A DNA stretch of 64,000 nucleotides from Pyxicephalus adspersus (lineage: Eukaryota; Chordata; Amphibia; Anura; Pyxicephalidae): contig NC_092858.1 in NCBI RefSeq assembly GCF_032062135.1, positions 168,639,542 to 168,703,541 of the forward strand. Reading direction: 5' to 3'. The notes under the pieces were generated by a model. The model searched no databases, was not told the origin of the DNA, and worked only from the letters and a program-made list of their open reading frames with translations. A program made the position numbers and the translations under genes. How positions within the stretch are numbered: position 1 is the first letter of the stretch; each line of letters opens with the position of its first letter. This document shows positions 13,064 through 27,500 of the stretch, in pieces.

Positions 13064-15520
13064 GTAGGAAATACCATTCATGGATGAAATTATTTAGGAT
13101 TAACATTACTTTGGCTAGACTTTAGGGGTGGGTGCTCATTTCTGCCAGTGTGATCACCTCTCATCATCGCAGGGAGCGATCTCTATACACAAGGAGCAAT
13201 GGAGTTTAGCATGTTCTGCAATGAACCATTTATGGCAGCACATTTTGCATGACAGATGCATGCAACTTCCTGTGTAGCGATCACTATCAATTAATCTCAG
13301 GCAACTGCATACAGAAGTGTTTATTGATGGAAATAATATTAAAATACTACATTTATCAAAAAATTCTCACTCCTGTGTTTACTTTATATGATATTTCAGT
13401 GCTGTCTGATGGCTTACTGCAGGCATCAGCGATGGCCACAGCTCAGACCATTGTAAGTATGCCTTTCATTTCTAATTGTTCCTATTGATTGCTTGGCATG
13501 AGCAAAAATAAAATGTGATTTTTGAAATACCTTCTCAATCTTTCTAACAAGGAGAAACCCCCAAAATAATTGTTAGGTCTGAGGGACCCCCTGCCAATAT
13601 ATCTGGTATCCACATTTTATGGTAGATTAGTGGGGTGGCCACTGACGTTGGGAAGTGGAAAGGATGTATCCCTATTGATAACTAAAACAATAATATTAGT
13701 TTTGGTGATAACTCACCTTAGAGGCAGAAATTGAGTATTTCTAATTTAGCCCCTGACAAACTTTGGAGAAACCTTAGGGTTCCATGAAACTTTGGTTCTG
13801 ATGCACTGCTGCAGAGTAATACTTACCACCTGCCCCAACATGTGACTGGACAATAAAGCTTCGGAGGCATACTAGTAAAATCATCCAATGATAAAGCTCC
13901 CAGATTTGTGCAGATGTGAAAGCAGAGAATCTGATTGGCTAATAGTCCTGCGTCCCTTTTTCTAGTTTTTGTCAGTGCTTCTATATGGGGGATAACGAGG
14001 GGGTGATTTCAACTGGAATTAGGGTAATTGTTTTTCTTAAGATAAGCACTGTATTATGAGGAAGGGCATCTGGATAAACCATCCAATGTACTTGGAAAGA
14101 TCAAGCAATTCTTCTCATGACATCATCATCACACTGGGGATTAGGAATCATAGAGAGGTACGGTTTTAGACAAAATGGGACCCTGGGCAGTTATGAAGTA
14201 GGGGGCACAAATGCACAGCTTCCCAGCTCCAAGCACCTCCCTTATCATTCTGTAAATTGGGATCCTGGAGGAGGTAGAGGCCCTGGGCAATCGGCCAGTG
14301 TTTGTCCCCCTGAGCATTTTAACAGCAGCCCTAAGGATATCTTTATATTTAAACTTTCAAAAAACATATAAATACACTTGAAAAAATAAATAACCAAACC
14401 TCTCTCATTTCTTATAACTGTTAAGGTAAAACAAGAAAATGTGCTCAGTCAGCAGTATGAAAATCAGATCCGTCCTTGTATTGATCTCATTGATTCGCTG
14501 CGGGCTCTGGGCGTGGAAAAGTATTTAGGTCTACCAGCCATCGCCGTAATTGGTGACCAAAGCTCTGGGAAAAGTTCCGTGTTGGAGGCTTTGTCCGGAG
14601 TGTGTCTCCCCAGAGGCAGTGGTAAGTCATTCTTCCATAGACTAAAAGGAGTTGGTATGTCATCTAATATTGGTGTTAGTTTCCCTTTGGTGTGACACTT
14701 TCCCATCCAATTCCAAAAAATAATGGCATGTGCATTATCATTGGCCCAATCTCTATATTCCTCATGATGATGCTCCATGCATAGAATACCTTAAATAATA
14801 TGCCTTGTTCTAAAATTAGCAGCCGATACTTTGTGCAGCTGGCGGCCCTCAAACCTGGCCAAAGAAAGAAATACCCAGTAACAATCAGGAACCCAACAAA
14901 GGGGTTCTAAATCGTGATTACTGTATCAACCATGAACCAATACTGGTGACTTTTCGCATTTTCGCATTTTTGCTACATCTGAAATACAGTGAGCTGGTTT
15001 ATGATTAAAGTCACTGTATATCCTCAAATATAAACCAAGTAATCTACTTTTAGCTGAAAAAAACAGAAAAACTACATTGACTCAAGTATAAACCTAGGAT
15101 ACAAAATTTGATTGTCACTGTCATTTTAAACAAAAATTTCAAAAAATTAAGAAAAAATATATCCATATTGTATTATTTAAAAACAAAATATGTATTTAAA
15201 AAAGGAAAAAGTTTTAAATACATGGGATCAGTATGTTTAAATTTTTAACAGTTAAAATATTTTGTACTTAAGTTGACAATGATGGGTCATTTGCTCTGAA
15301 ATGATTTTTTGTGGGTTATTGTTGGCTACCAGTAGATGGTGCTGTGTGTAAATTCTGTAACATACTCTAATTATGTCTCAGGTGGGAAGAGGTTGGTATA
15401 CACTTTACACAGCGACACTTATTGGTATGACCCAAGTATAAACCAAGTATTATTTTCTAATAGCGACTTTGGATAAAAAAAAATGTTGGTTTTTACTTGA
15501 GGATATATATATCAAGTTAG

Positions 15521-15570
<50 letters not shown>

Positions 15571-18500
15571 CATGAAAATTTCTTTGTAATAGTAATTTGT
15601 TCTTACTTTCTGTAGGTATTGTCACTCGTTGTCCCTTGGAACTTAAATTGAAAAAGGCCCCGTTGGGTACAGAATGGTTTGGCAAAATAGGTTATCAAGA
15701 CCATGTTGCAGAGCTGAAGAGCCCAGCCGAAGTGGAGGATGAAGTCAGGAGAGGTAGGCTCACTATGTGGCTGTATAAATTTATTGGCTGTGACTATTAC
15801 TAAGTATAATGACATGTCATGAAGCATATAAAAGCATAAAAATATAACCATAGTACAACAGCTATAACACACGTGTTTATTTTAATTTAATTTTGATTGT
15901 GTATTAGTAAAGAAAAATACATAAAACACACAAAAAAAGAATGAAAAGTAACATTTTTACCTAATTTGTTTACCGGTGAATGGTTATAGAAGTAGCTTAG
16001 TTCCAGTCCAACACTCAGCAGAGTCTTCTAGCCCATTGTGCTGCAGGGCACTACCTTCAATGGTCAGTAACAATGACGATGATGACAACATACTGTATTA
16101 CTACTATATATATATTTTGGATATTTGGGTTTACAGCTGAGGTCCCACCAATCCACCTTGGTGGTTTGATGAAGAACAGTGGGGGACCTCGTCCCTAGAC
16201 GAGCACCACCATTCGTCTCTGATGTGTGCTCAGAGTTTTAGTAAGACGGAATAAAGTATATGATATGGTAGGGTTACTTTGAAGTAATGGCACTAATGGT
16301 CACTGTTTTCTTTTTCTTTTATTTCCATTAAAGTTTGTAAAAAAAACAAAAGGAGCTTCCACTTAAATGTCACGTCCCTTTACAAATAGTCTGGGGTGCA
16401 CACTTTAAGACATTTTTAGAAGTCATGTTTTGGGTGTTTTTAGTGTTTTAGCAATTAAGGTGATTCTAGTGTTATTTTAAAGATGGATTCTGGTGCAACT
16501 GGGAAGCCATTCCAACCACCCATTGGTCATGTATACCTGTAAATGAGGCCCTGTTCAATTATTACACTGTGGAAGGTTGGGGTGGGTAAAAGAAACCAAT
16601 TATGGGAAAATAAAATAAAATACTTGACCTAATCCGACTTCTTAACATTACTTTATGTAGTTGGTAATGGCTTTGTTTGCTGGATCACCCAGGTTCTCCT
16701 ATGATATACAATCTGCACCAGTCTTAGAGAGCTTTCATAAATCAGACTTCATGTGTCAGGAAGCAGATTTGAAGTTTGGACAAACGTCAGGAGGCAGGGC
16801 TGAGGCTTGGACAGAGGTCATATGACCGTAGCGAATTTATTGAATTTATCTGTAAGGAAGCAGAAATTAAATTCCTTGAAAAAATATCTGTAAAAGTGTT
16901 AAAATAAAATGAATGTGGTGATATTCTGTTAAACATGACCCTGATTTTTTATTTTTATTTTTAGCACAAAACTTTATTGCTGGTGAAGGGAACGGTATCT
17001 GTGATAACCTGATAACCCTAGAAGTTGTGTCTCCGGATGTTCCAGACCTGACACTGATTGATCTGCCTGGAATCACACGAGTCGCTTTACCTAATCAGCC
17101 ACCACATATCGGACATCAGGTTTATTTCAAATCCTTTAATACAGGGTTCACCAAACCCCAGCAGTCTGATAGGTGGGCCATGAGAGCACGGAGACCAGTG
17201 GTGGTCTGCGGCTCTGGCTGGTGCACCCCCCAGCAGGTTCAGGAGAAGCACCCTGCTTAGGGGGTGCGCACCGGCCAGAGCCGCGGACAACGTCCCCCGT
17301 ATGAATCTCAGGCTCAGGGTGATGGGCCGGTTGTGTCTCTAGAGACGTCATGATGCCAAAACCTGCCCACTCACCCATCACAGACTCGGACCTGCGCTGG
17401 GAGAGTGGGCAGGTTTTGGCATCATGACATCACCGGGGGAAGGTCCGGAGTCCAGTGTTCCGCGAGCTCCAACAGGTTATGGCTCTTGTCTTAACAAGTA
17501 CCAAACTAAGTTATTATATGATAAACCTCAAAAAGTAGACAAAAAACCTCCCTCGACCTAGTAAAATATTCTGTTGTGTCTCACATGCTCCCCCTCCCAG
17601 ACACTAAAGCACACATTGGAAGGGTTTCTGCAGCAGGGGCACAGCTGTGAATCTGGAAAACCAAGGGTGTGGCCAAGTGGTGAAAGGCAAGCTACATGCA
17701 ATCACAATGCTGATAGCTATTCCATTTGTAACATTCCATTGTTTTTTCCATCCTATTCATCGGACACATGAGAATGGCAACTTTGCCCTAAACTTAGGAG
17801 CAGTGCAGCATTGTCCCAGCTTATAACAAGTAGACTTTAGGGGCAGAATTCACAGGTATTGGTGATTTTTGAACCATATGTGAAGATGCACTTTTAATTG
17901 GACACATATTTTGTTTGTATAGAGAGCCTTTAGTTCTAGCCAAAACTTGCTTAACATACATGGCTTATATTAGCAAGTGTTATGTTTCATCACATTTTGA
18001 CCAAAAAAAAATGTTATGTTTCCACAGATCAAGATGATGATCAGGAAGTACATCCAGAGGCAGGAGACCATTAATTTAGTAGTGGTCCCCAGTAACGTGG
18101 ATATTGCAACCACTGAAGCTTTGGAAATGGCAAAACAAGTTGACCCCAGTGGAGAGCGGACAATAGGTATGTCGGGACCTATGTGAGATTATCACAAGTA
18201 ATCTATTGAATTTCTATCCAACCTGGCATGCTCTTGTGAAACAATATTGTTAGTAGATATTAATGCTAAACTCTAGCCTTTCATTCAGTCATGCACAGTT
18301 TTGCAGATTCTAAGCCATCCTGCACACGTTAAATGGAAAGCCTGATACAGGTAAACACCATGTAAAATCCCCTTATCCCCATTTACATACAGGATCACTC
18401 ATTCAGACATCCACCTCTGACATGGTACTAATACCGCTCACTGCCGCCAGCTATTAAGTGTGCATATGTTGGTTCGTTAAGAACCAGTGCTGTGGTCATG

Positions 18501-21500
18501 TGACCGAGTGGCTGGCAAGGGGCTGTTTAGGTTTACTATAAGCAAAGCAAGTTAAACCACAATGTTTGAAAAAAACATCCATTGACATTAGCCCTTAATT
18601 TTATTTCTTTACTTTCAATATTTCTCATAACATTTATAACACCAGGCATTGATGGTCAGCCTGACACGGGCAGACAAGAGCAGGACCATCCACAAGGCAG
18701 CCTAAGGTAGGGGCATAAGGCTCAGAAAATATCCAAGAGCCCTGCTACAACTTTCATACTCCTGGATAGTGCATTTGATCAAACCTGTGTACCTACCTAC
18801 CTGGGAGGATTTATTTGTGCAGAGTTGGTGAATAATGAAGCAATGCACACAGAACAAATGATGCCACTTCTTTGTGCCTTTTGCAGTCCTTATCATTGTC
18901 AATTGAAGAAATTAGGAGCCCATAGTTGCTACTTTGCCGAGAACCTCATTCTGCCTAACCGCTATCTAAAATTAGAATTTATTATTAAACTATTTTGTAT
19001 TAGCACATCTGTTTCAATTTAGCCGATGCCACATTCCATCTTAGAATTAGATAAACAGCAATACAGCACAACATGACTTTTAGGGCGATAACATCCAAAT
19101 GTTGTATCAATAATTTAAATAAATCATTTATTTATACATATAAGTATGACATTACAATAAAAACATGAAGGAGAAATATACAAAAAGTCTCAATTATTAT
19201 TTTTCGTTTTGTGGACTATGTCCATTTCCTCAGGAACCAAATTGACTTTTACAAGTTATATATAAAAGAAATATCAATGTGACAATATTCCATTTTTGGG
19301 TACATAACTAGAAACACAATTACAGTAAATGTTGTATATTGATTATCCTCTCTTAAAACCGAGCTTCTCTTCTAAATTATTGTTTTTTTTAGATTATTGA
19401 TATGATATGTGGATATCATTGCGTTATAAGTCTTGTGCTATTTTTGCCGATTTTTTAAAATGTATTTGGTATCTAAAAAGACTCCATGCGGGTGAAATAA
19501 TAATATACATTTGTTCTTTTTTTTCAGGGATCTTGACTAAGCCAGACCTAGTTGACAAAGGAGCCGAAGCAGATATTGTTGACGTGGTGAGAAACCTGTC
19601 CTATCCGCTGAAGAAAGGCTACATGATTGTAAAGTGTCGCGGGCAGAGTGAAATCCAAGGCAAACTTTCCCTGAAAAATGCTATAGATAATGAGAAGACT
19701 TTCTTTGAAAATCATGAACATTTCAGGTAATGCTGCTGACTCCCCAGCTGCCCATGTTTTGTTAGAGCCTGCTAGAGATGCGGTTGTTAACTTTTGTCAA
19801 TCTTGGTCATGGTAATGGTCAGAGAAGTCCCTCTTGGAGAATGGGGCTGGAGGCATGTGAAATGAAATGTTAGAGATAACTGCTTTTAAAGCCCCTTTTG
19901 CAAACAGAGCTCCCACTACTACTAATGAGCCAAGGGCCAAACAGCAAACACCAAATGGCCCCCATGTGGCCCTTGATTGGACACAATACAATGGCAAGGT
20001 ACAAAGTTCTTAGAACTAGAAACATTTTTCAGTATTCTCTTTCATTTTGTTTTATGTGTTTTAGGGGTATTTTTTCTTGGATATATTTTTTAGTTCCATA
20101 AGTAAATTTGAAATGTGTTTTTAGCCATTTGTCTGGAATTGTTTGTAACAGAACTAAGGCTATGTACACACGTGCAGTCATGAATGTTGGAAAGGATCTT
20201 TCACGATCCTTCCCAACAACTAACGACTGCACAATTCACAAACAGGTGCTGTACATACGGCACAGTTCCCCTCTATGGAGAGGGATGGGGGAGAACGACA
20301 GGGCGACACCCTGCTGCGCTCTCTCCCCCTTTACTTCCATTAAGGTCGTTCATCGTCCATCATCCATTGATCTGCCAGGAGGGTCATTCGGACGATGAAT
20401 GACGAGCACTGTAAACAGGCAAGATTCTCTTCCCGATATCAGCCCTGTGCACGTGTGTACCTAGCCTAATGTGTTCTTTAGCCAGGTATTGAAGGAAGAG
20501 GAATTGGTGTCATGTAGGCAAACTGCCTAACATATTTATCTCCCTCCTTTGTGCCTGGAACATCTGATCTTGGGGATCTAAGGCTGGCCAGTCAACTGGA
20601 ACAGAAACAGTTTAGGCCAATTTTAACTAGATTGCCAATACAGTAAAAAAGAACAAAAGCAATTCACCATAACCAATTCAAATGACAGGCAAACAAATGG
20701 ATTGAAATGGGTTCAAAATAGATGTATGGCCTCTTATCCAAAGCAATAGATGATGCAAATCCTAATTATAGGGGCATCTGCTCCGCAGTTTGTTATTGCC
20801 CCTGGAAACTCCCACAAATACCTATTGAACCCAGGTCTTTGTGACTAATAAAGGCTACCGAATGCAACTTTGCACTGCTCATGGATTCAGAGCAGTTTCC
20901 ACTCTTATGTAGGCTCTGCATGTTTGTATAATTAGATAAAAACATTTTCCTGGAATTGTGACTATCGGCTGATTCTCAAACCTGTAGCTTGTCAGTCCAC
21001 ACCTGGCCATACCTTAACCTGCTCAATGCTTCCTTGATTGGCAGAACTGCCGTTGTTTCTGAAACCCTGCCACTGGGAACTACAATGTCTTGCATGGAGA
21101 GAGTGTGAGACACAAGATCTGGAGTAGACCTTACTGAGTGACATTATTTAGCTAACAATGTACAGCAAGGATCACCAAGAATTTGCATTCTTGGAAATGG
21201 GCACAGCTAGGCAAGACTGATGAGGTATAAACTGAAATCAGGTGTATATTCTGGGCCAGTCTGGTATAGGGTGTGTACATCAATTAGTAAATGGAGTAGG
21301 AATTTGTTTAGATTGACACATAGGGGCCCCTAGAAGTTCTTTGATACAATGAAAAAATAATCATGTGTGTGCCCAGAGATTATATAATTTGGTGTTATGA
21401 CACTTTCAGATCCTTTCTTGAATTTTGCTTGTCTTCAAAAAAAAAGGATTTAATTTTTCTTTCTAGGGTTCTCCTGGAGGAAGGTCATGCTACAATCCCT

Positions 21501-24500
21501 ACACTGGCAGAGAGACTTACATTGGAACTGGTTGAGCATATTGGAGTAAGTAACTTACCCATGTAAGCTAATGTTTGTGACGGTGTCTATCAAAGCTGAT
21601 CACATTCACATCTAAACATCTTTAAAGAAGACCCATACTGAGAGAATTAAGGATGTTTTCATTACTGACCGGGGGAAAAAACTTTTGGTCTCACTAACCA
21701 AATGTGAGGTTATTATAATCAATGGTGTTACCTGCTTGACAAACTTGCAGTGAATATATTATTGTCTTTTTGACAGCATGATAACCCAGTGACTAGCATT
21801 TTTGGAATGGATTTCTGCATTGTAAGTCCTATGTGTCCTTTCGTTGCAGATTTCCAATAATGGAGAAAGGAATATATTTTGTGTGTATCTGTACACTATG
21901 TAATGCATGTAATGTTTGCAACTCACTAGTGCTTGCTGCTTACAAATAGAGAGTAAAAAAATCTCAATGATTTTAGCCTTCTCTGTTATTTCCTGAGAAC
22001 AACAAATACCACTATGCCATAGGTAATGAAAAGAAGAATTGTTTGATGTTTAATTAAAGAAAGTAACAATCTAGGGTAATCACAGGGACAGGAATGTTAC
22101 TTGCAGGAGCAGCAGGTAACAAAAATGAAAAGAAAAGTGCTGTAGTCATGGCATCAAGACCTGCAAAGGTTTATATAGACTTTAAAGTTGAAGTTATTGT
22201 GCATGAAATGATGCTGGGAGATGGGTATATTATGATTATGTTTAATGTTACTTTTCCCTTATTTTAGAAAACCTTGCCCAATCTTGAGGATCAAATTCTT
22301 AACAAGCTAAAGGAAGCAGAAAACAAGCTACAAATGATTGGCACAGGAGTCCCTGAGACGGAAACAGATAAACTGACCTTTCTCATAGACGTAAGAGCAG
22401 CACCACTTCCTAAAGCCTTAGTCATACCTTCATGTTATTGCAGCACTTTGCAGGGGTTTGTCATTCACATATAAGGCTACATGGGCTCTAAATCTATCAA
22501 TTTAATCTTCTTGAAATTCTGACCTAAACTAACAAGAAATCTTCAGAAGCTCGGTACACATTTTCTTTCTTGGCCGTGCATGGCCAGTAAATGTCTGTAA
22601 ACTTGTGGTTATCTTCTACACTGTTCTAGAGGCAGTCCCATACAAGTCTCTGGGGTTTTACGGCACAGGCACAGCCAGGGGTGAAGTTTGGGTGAATCAG
22701 CTAAAGCTACCTGGGGGTTACTGTCATTCAGTTCAGGTAAATATGGCAGATTAATGATAATGGCAACAAATCAGCAATGATCTCTGCTCTCCATAACAGG
22801 TTGATGATCTCTCCATATCTCCATATGTTGATGGCATATAGTACATAAAAAGTAGTTCATCCTTCCAATGTTTTTAGACTTTCCTCACAATATTATTGTA
22901 AGGCTATAATGCTAACACTATGCTAACACTATGCCAGTCAAATGCTAACACTATGCCAGACATATTACCCCAATTGGTCAATGTAGTATTTGACTATAGA
23001 CAAGCCCCAGCTCAGCCTTGGGAGGCTAGTTGTGCTATACAGCCCTCGGCTTGGCTTTAGACTTCAGTGTACAAAGATTTGCTACTGGGGTACAAAGTTT
23101 GGCAAATAACACTTAGCTCATTTGGTCCACAGTGACAACAAAGGCTATAATGTCCTAATCATAAAGCGAGGGCAGGTCAGAGAAAAGAGGTCATACACAG
23201 AAAAGCAACAAGCTAGGCAAGGTGTCCGAAGGGTAAGGAAATCAGAGGGGAAGTCCGAGAGTCCGGCAAAGCAAGGGTCGGCATGAAGGATCAAGCATTA
23301 TTACACCCACAGCAAGTAAGCATCTGGGCTGAGCCATACTAAATACTGAGAAGTGATCGACGGGCTGGGTGGGATTGTAGTCAGTGTAATATCAGTCAGA
23401 AAGTGAGGACAGTTGATGCCTAAATTTTCCAGCTCCCAGTGCTCAGATATAGCAGAAGCAAGGAGAAGACAGCTATTTGCTGGAGAACTTACAGCAAGAC
23501 TGCAAAAATCAGGAGGGCACAGATACCCTTCGCTGGCACATGCCTCGCTGGAACCATATTGTATTTCTCATTCAGGGTTCTTCCAGAGCTTTCTACTGGT
23601 TGCTTAAGCAATGAGCAGTTTGTGACTCTCAGGTCAGTTACCATTGACACCAATGCTTTTTTGTTTTTTATAATCTGTAAGAATGGCAGCCTTCCCACTG
23701 ACCAGCAATGTAGAAGGAATTGTTCCCAGTGATCATTAAGTCAATGTACTGTGAGCGGTGGATATAGTAAATATAGGAGGGGTTCCCTGGAGACATGAAA
23801 GTTATTTCAAAGGTTAACCCATGTTAAAAACGTTGAGAAACACTGCTATAGAGGGTACACAAATGTGCTCTGGGACGGGAGAAACCAGAAGGCTGAATTG
23901 CTCCAGGGGATCCATTGACTGCCCATGCCTATCGTCAGATGTCACCATGATATTGTTCATTTGTACAACAACAGTTGTCATAGTTGGGTCTTTATAAAAA
24001 TCAGCCTTACTGTACTGTATTTCCCATAAAAGAAATTTGTGTTTTGCATTCAGTTGATTATCTAATTTATGGTGTTCCTAGAATCCATCTTGGTATTATT
24101 TTTCTTTGTAGAAAATCAAGTATTTTTGTGATGGAATTGGCCAAGTAACTGAAGGCGAGGAGGAGCTCATCAATGGTCATTTGAAACTTTTTACTGAGAT
24201 CCGAAAACGATTTAATTCCTGGGAACAAACTCTGAATAAATCAATAAACAAATGTAAGTATTGGTCAAAAATACCTGAAAATAATAATTTTTATAACATT
24301 CACTGTGGCTTCAAAAGTAAACCTATATGGTTTATTATTGCCGCCACTGATACCAATGGTAGGAGTTATCGCAGCCACTGACAATAATGCAGGGCTTTAT
24401 TGTTGTCACTGACACCCATGTAGGGTTTAATACTACTGAGGACAGCGTGGGATTATTGAGACCTCTGACACGAATGAGAGATTTAATATTATTATAATTA

Positions 24501-27500
24501 CTACCACCAATGTGCGATTTGCTTTTCTCCGATTACTAACATCAATCCTGTATGTTCTTATTGTGTCCAATGACACTAATGCTCAGGTTCAATATTACAA
24601 TATAAAGTGACATGTGTGGTTTATGTTTTTGTTCACTGACACCAATGTGCGGTTAATTTTCGTTTTAATATTGTATCCTCTTACACTAATACTGGAAGTT
24701 GTTATTACAGTCATTGACATTACCATTGGGGCTCATAATTATAGCCCCAATACCAAAAAGTAGGACCATTTTTGGCATTTGTGCACGTTACAGCCCATTT
24801 ATTTTGATTGAACTGCTTAGTTTGATACAAAGCAAATGTGCTGCCATTGCACAGGTCCCTGGAAGTGTTAGGTAGCATACCTGAGGTACTCCATAATTTT
24901 TTTAATTGACCACCACTGATACAAAGGCATAGTTTATCTGTGTGGTTGCCCAATACACATTTAAAGGGTTCCTACTGACGTTCTCTATTTGAGGTTATAT
25001 TAGACTGCTGAGCCGAGCAGTTGGGGAAACCCTAATTCAGTAAAGCATTTTGCCCTGCATTGGTATAGGTTTGGGTTGCTGATTTTTTTTTCTTTTGGGT
25101 AAGTTGCGCTTTAGATTAACCTTGCATGCTGCCATCGTTGTGTCCAGTTGTTTAGTTGCTTATCTTGTGTACAAAGTCTTTACGTCCACCTACTCCTAGA
25201 CCAACAACCTATTTCAGAGGCATGTACTCTGTGGGCTTGATTTATTAAAAGCTCTACAAGACTGGAGAGGATAGACTTTCGTGGGTGAACCTGGGTAATC
25301 CACAAAACCTAGAATAGATTTCTAAGAAATTATTTGTTCTTAGTTGGCAAATGCTTTAAATCCTTGACCAAATCCATTCCAGGTTTGCTGAATCACTCCG
25401 TTTCTCCCATAATAGACTATCTTCTCCAGTCTTGGAGAGCTTTAATGAATCTGATATTGTGTGTTTCGACTTTAGAAAAGAAGTATAAAATCCTGATAAG
25501 CAAATGTACTCAGGGAAAAGTTATTTGGTAGCTGTAAAGAAGATTTTGAAATCAGGTTGGAACATATGTCGGCTCATATGATTCCATTCAGATTTGTTTA
25601 CCCACAAGGGGCCGACTTTTCTTTAACTACCTGGCCGTTAAACCCAACCTTGGTTAGGGGTAAAAACACTTGCAAAAAGTGTTAAACCCGAACTTTTCTC
25701 AGGTGGATAAACAAACATTATACTGCAATCCGATTGTCATACATTGTATGAGAATGCTCCCAGCATGACTTTGTCAGCCAATCATGCTGAGAGTGGGAGG
25801 ATGCCGGGAGCAAGATACAGGAGACACAGTCACTCCAGCTGCGCTGAACAGGAGACAGAAGAAAAGGCAGAGGGGGGGCTATACAGGGGAGACGGGACAG
25901 CAGCTGGGGAGGATACATTTTGATACATTTGGACCATAAGACGCAGGGACTTTTCCCCCCCACTTCTGGGGGGAAAAAAAGTGCGTCTTATGGTCCGAAA
26001 AATACGGTACTTACCCTGTCCCCGCAGCTCCTCCGGACACGTCTGTCCTCTTCTGTCTTCTCCCGGCGTGTACAGTGACATGTGCGGGGTTTCCCGGTGA
26101 CGTCGCTGCAAGCGTCGGTGCGGGAGGTGGGGCTGGAAATTCAAATAACGTTGTATTGAGCTCAATACAAAAAAGCTGTATTGAGTTCAATACAAAGAAA
26201 TTTTTATATAATATATATATAATTGTATTATAAATATATTATATAAGCTACTGTACATATACATTATACACAATTTTTTTTTAAAGTTTTTTTTTTTAAA
26301 GATTTTTTTTTATGTTTTATAAAAAAAATTTTATTATTAAATTTATAAAATTTTGGACATATTTTATAAAAAATTTATAAAATTTTGGACATATTTCGGT
26401 GAGTTATGCGGTAATTAGGTGAATTATAAGTAACTATTGAGTAATTCGGTGAATTATAGCCTACAATCTAAAATAAATTTCCATGCCAAAAATTTAACAC
26501 ACTTTTTGCATGGAAGTACAGAAGTTCAGAAAGAATTAGAATACCCGGCATTCGCATACGCGTCCCTCAGCGATTACAAAGTCCTGTATCCAATCCAATA
26601 CAAAATAATAGAAAATATATTTATGTGATTTTGTCTATAGGTGTGTGACGGACACCTCAGGGAAGTGTTTTAGAAAAATATATTACTATACAGTATACCG
26701 AATTATTGCATTTTCAGTTTTTTTTATTTATTTATGTATTCTTGTTTAAGCTGATTTTTGTGTTTTTTATTTAATTTTACTAAAAGTATTTTTTTTTTTT
26801 TTTTTACATGATTGTGTGTTCCAAACACATACAGTTTATACATTTTATCTATGTGTTTGGCTGTTACCCTGAAGGTCAGCTTTGAAAGAATGCTAATTTT
26901 GTATGTATTGATTGCCCTAGAGCTCGTCCGATCATCTTTCAACAGGACCGCTTTAAAAAACTTCTTGCAATATCAGAATCTCTACAGAAGTGTCAAGGTA
27001 AGACCCATCTCCTTGTATAGCATTTCATGGCCTAATACAATTATGTGAATGATCACCTGTCACCTTTTCATTTTTTCAATTTAAAATCCATGCTTTTTTA
27101 AATTTATGGTCTGTCAGGATGACACTTGAGCATTGGTTGTTTGAGTCCAAATAGATTTGCTAACATCTATAGACAGCCTAAAGATGAGAGGAGGAGTGGT
27201 GGTTGCTTGAGATGAGAGTCAGCGTACATCTCAGAATGTAACTGTCAGTGTCGGCATGGGTCCGCTGGATTTCAGGATGTCTGTGAGTGGAATAAGTGCT
27301 GGTTGTCTGGGACAGCGAGGGTTCACTGGCATCTTAGGATGTCTGAGTGAGGAGAAGAGTGCTGCCAGGTTGGGACATCTCAGGATATCTGACAGTGGAA
27401 AGAGTGCTGGCTGTCTGGGACAGTGAAGGCCTACTTATAGTGAGAAAAGTGAGAAAATACTTATGAGTGAGAAAAGTGCTGGCTGGTGGGACCAGCAAAG

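Noticed and set aside
25334..25531. Open frame with [12 protein letters not shown], superficially like the missing Mx IPGF-type stalk motif
   Set aside because: The DNA matches an interspersed repeat also present at 62372-62575 (ATTCCAGGTTTGCTG..ATCAC), so the resemblance is chance.
26437..26628. Open frame with [17 protein letters not shown], considered as a diverged Mx stalk exon
   Set aside because: Similarity does not extend beyond a few residues, no fitting acceptor/donor in phase 1, and AT-rich repeat-like surroundings.
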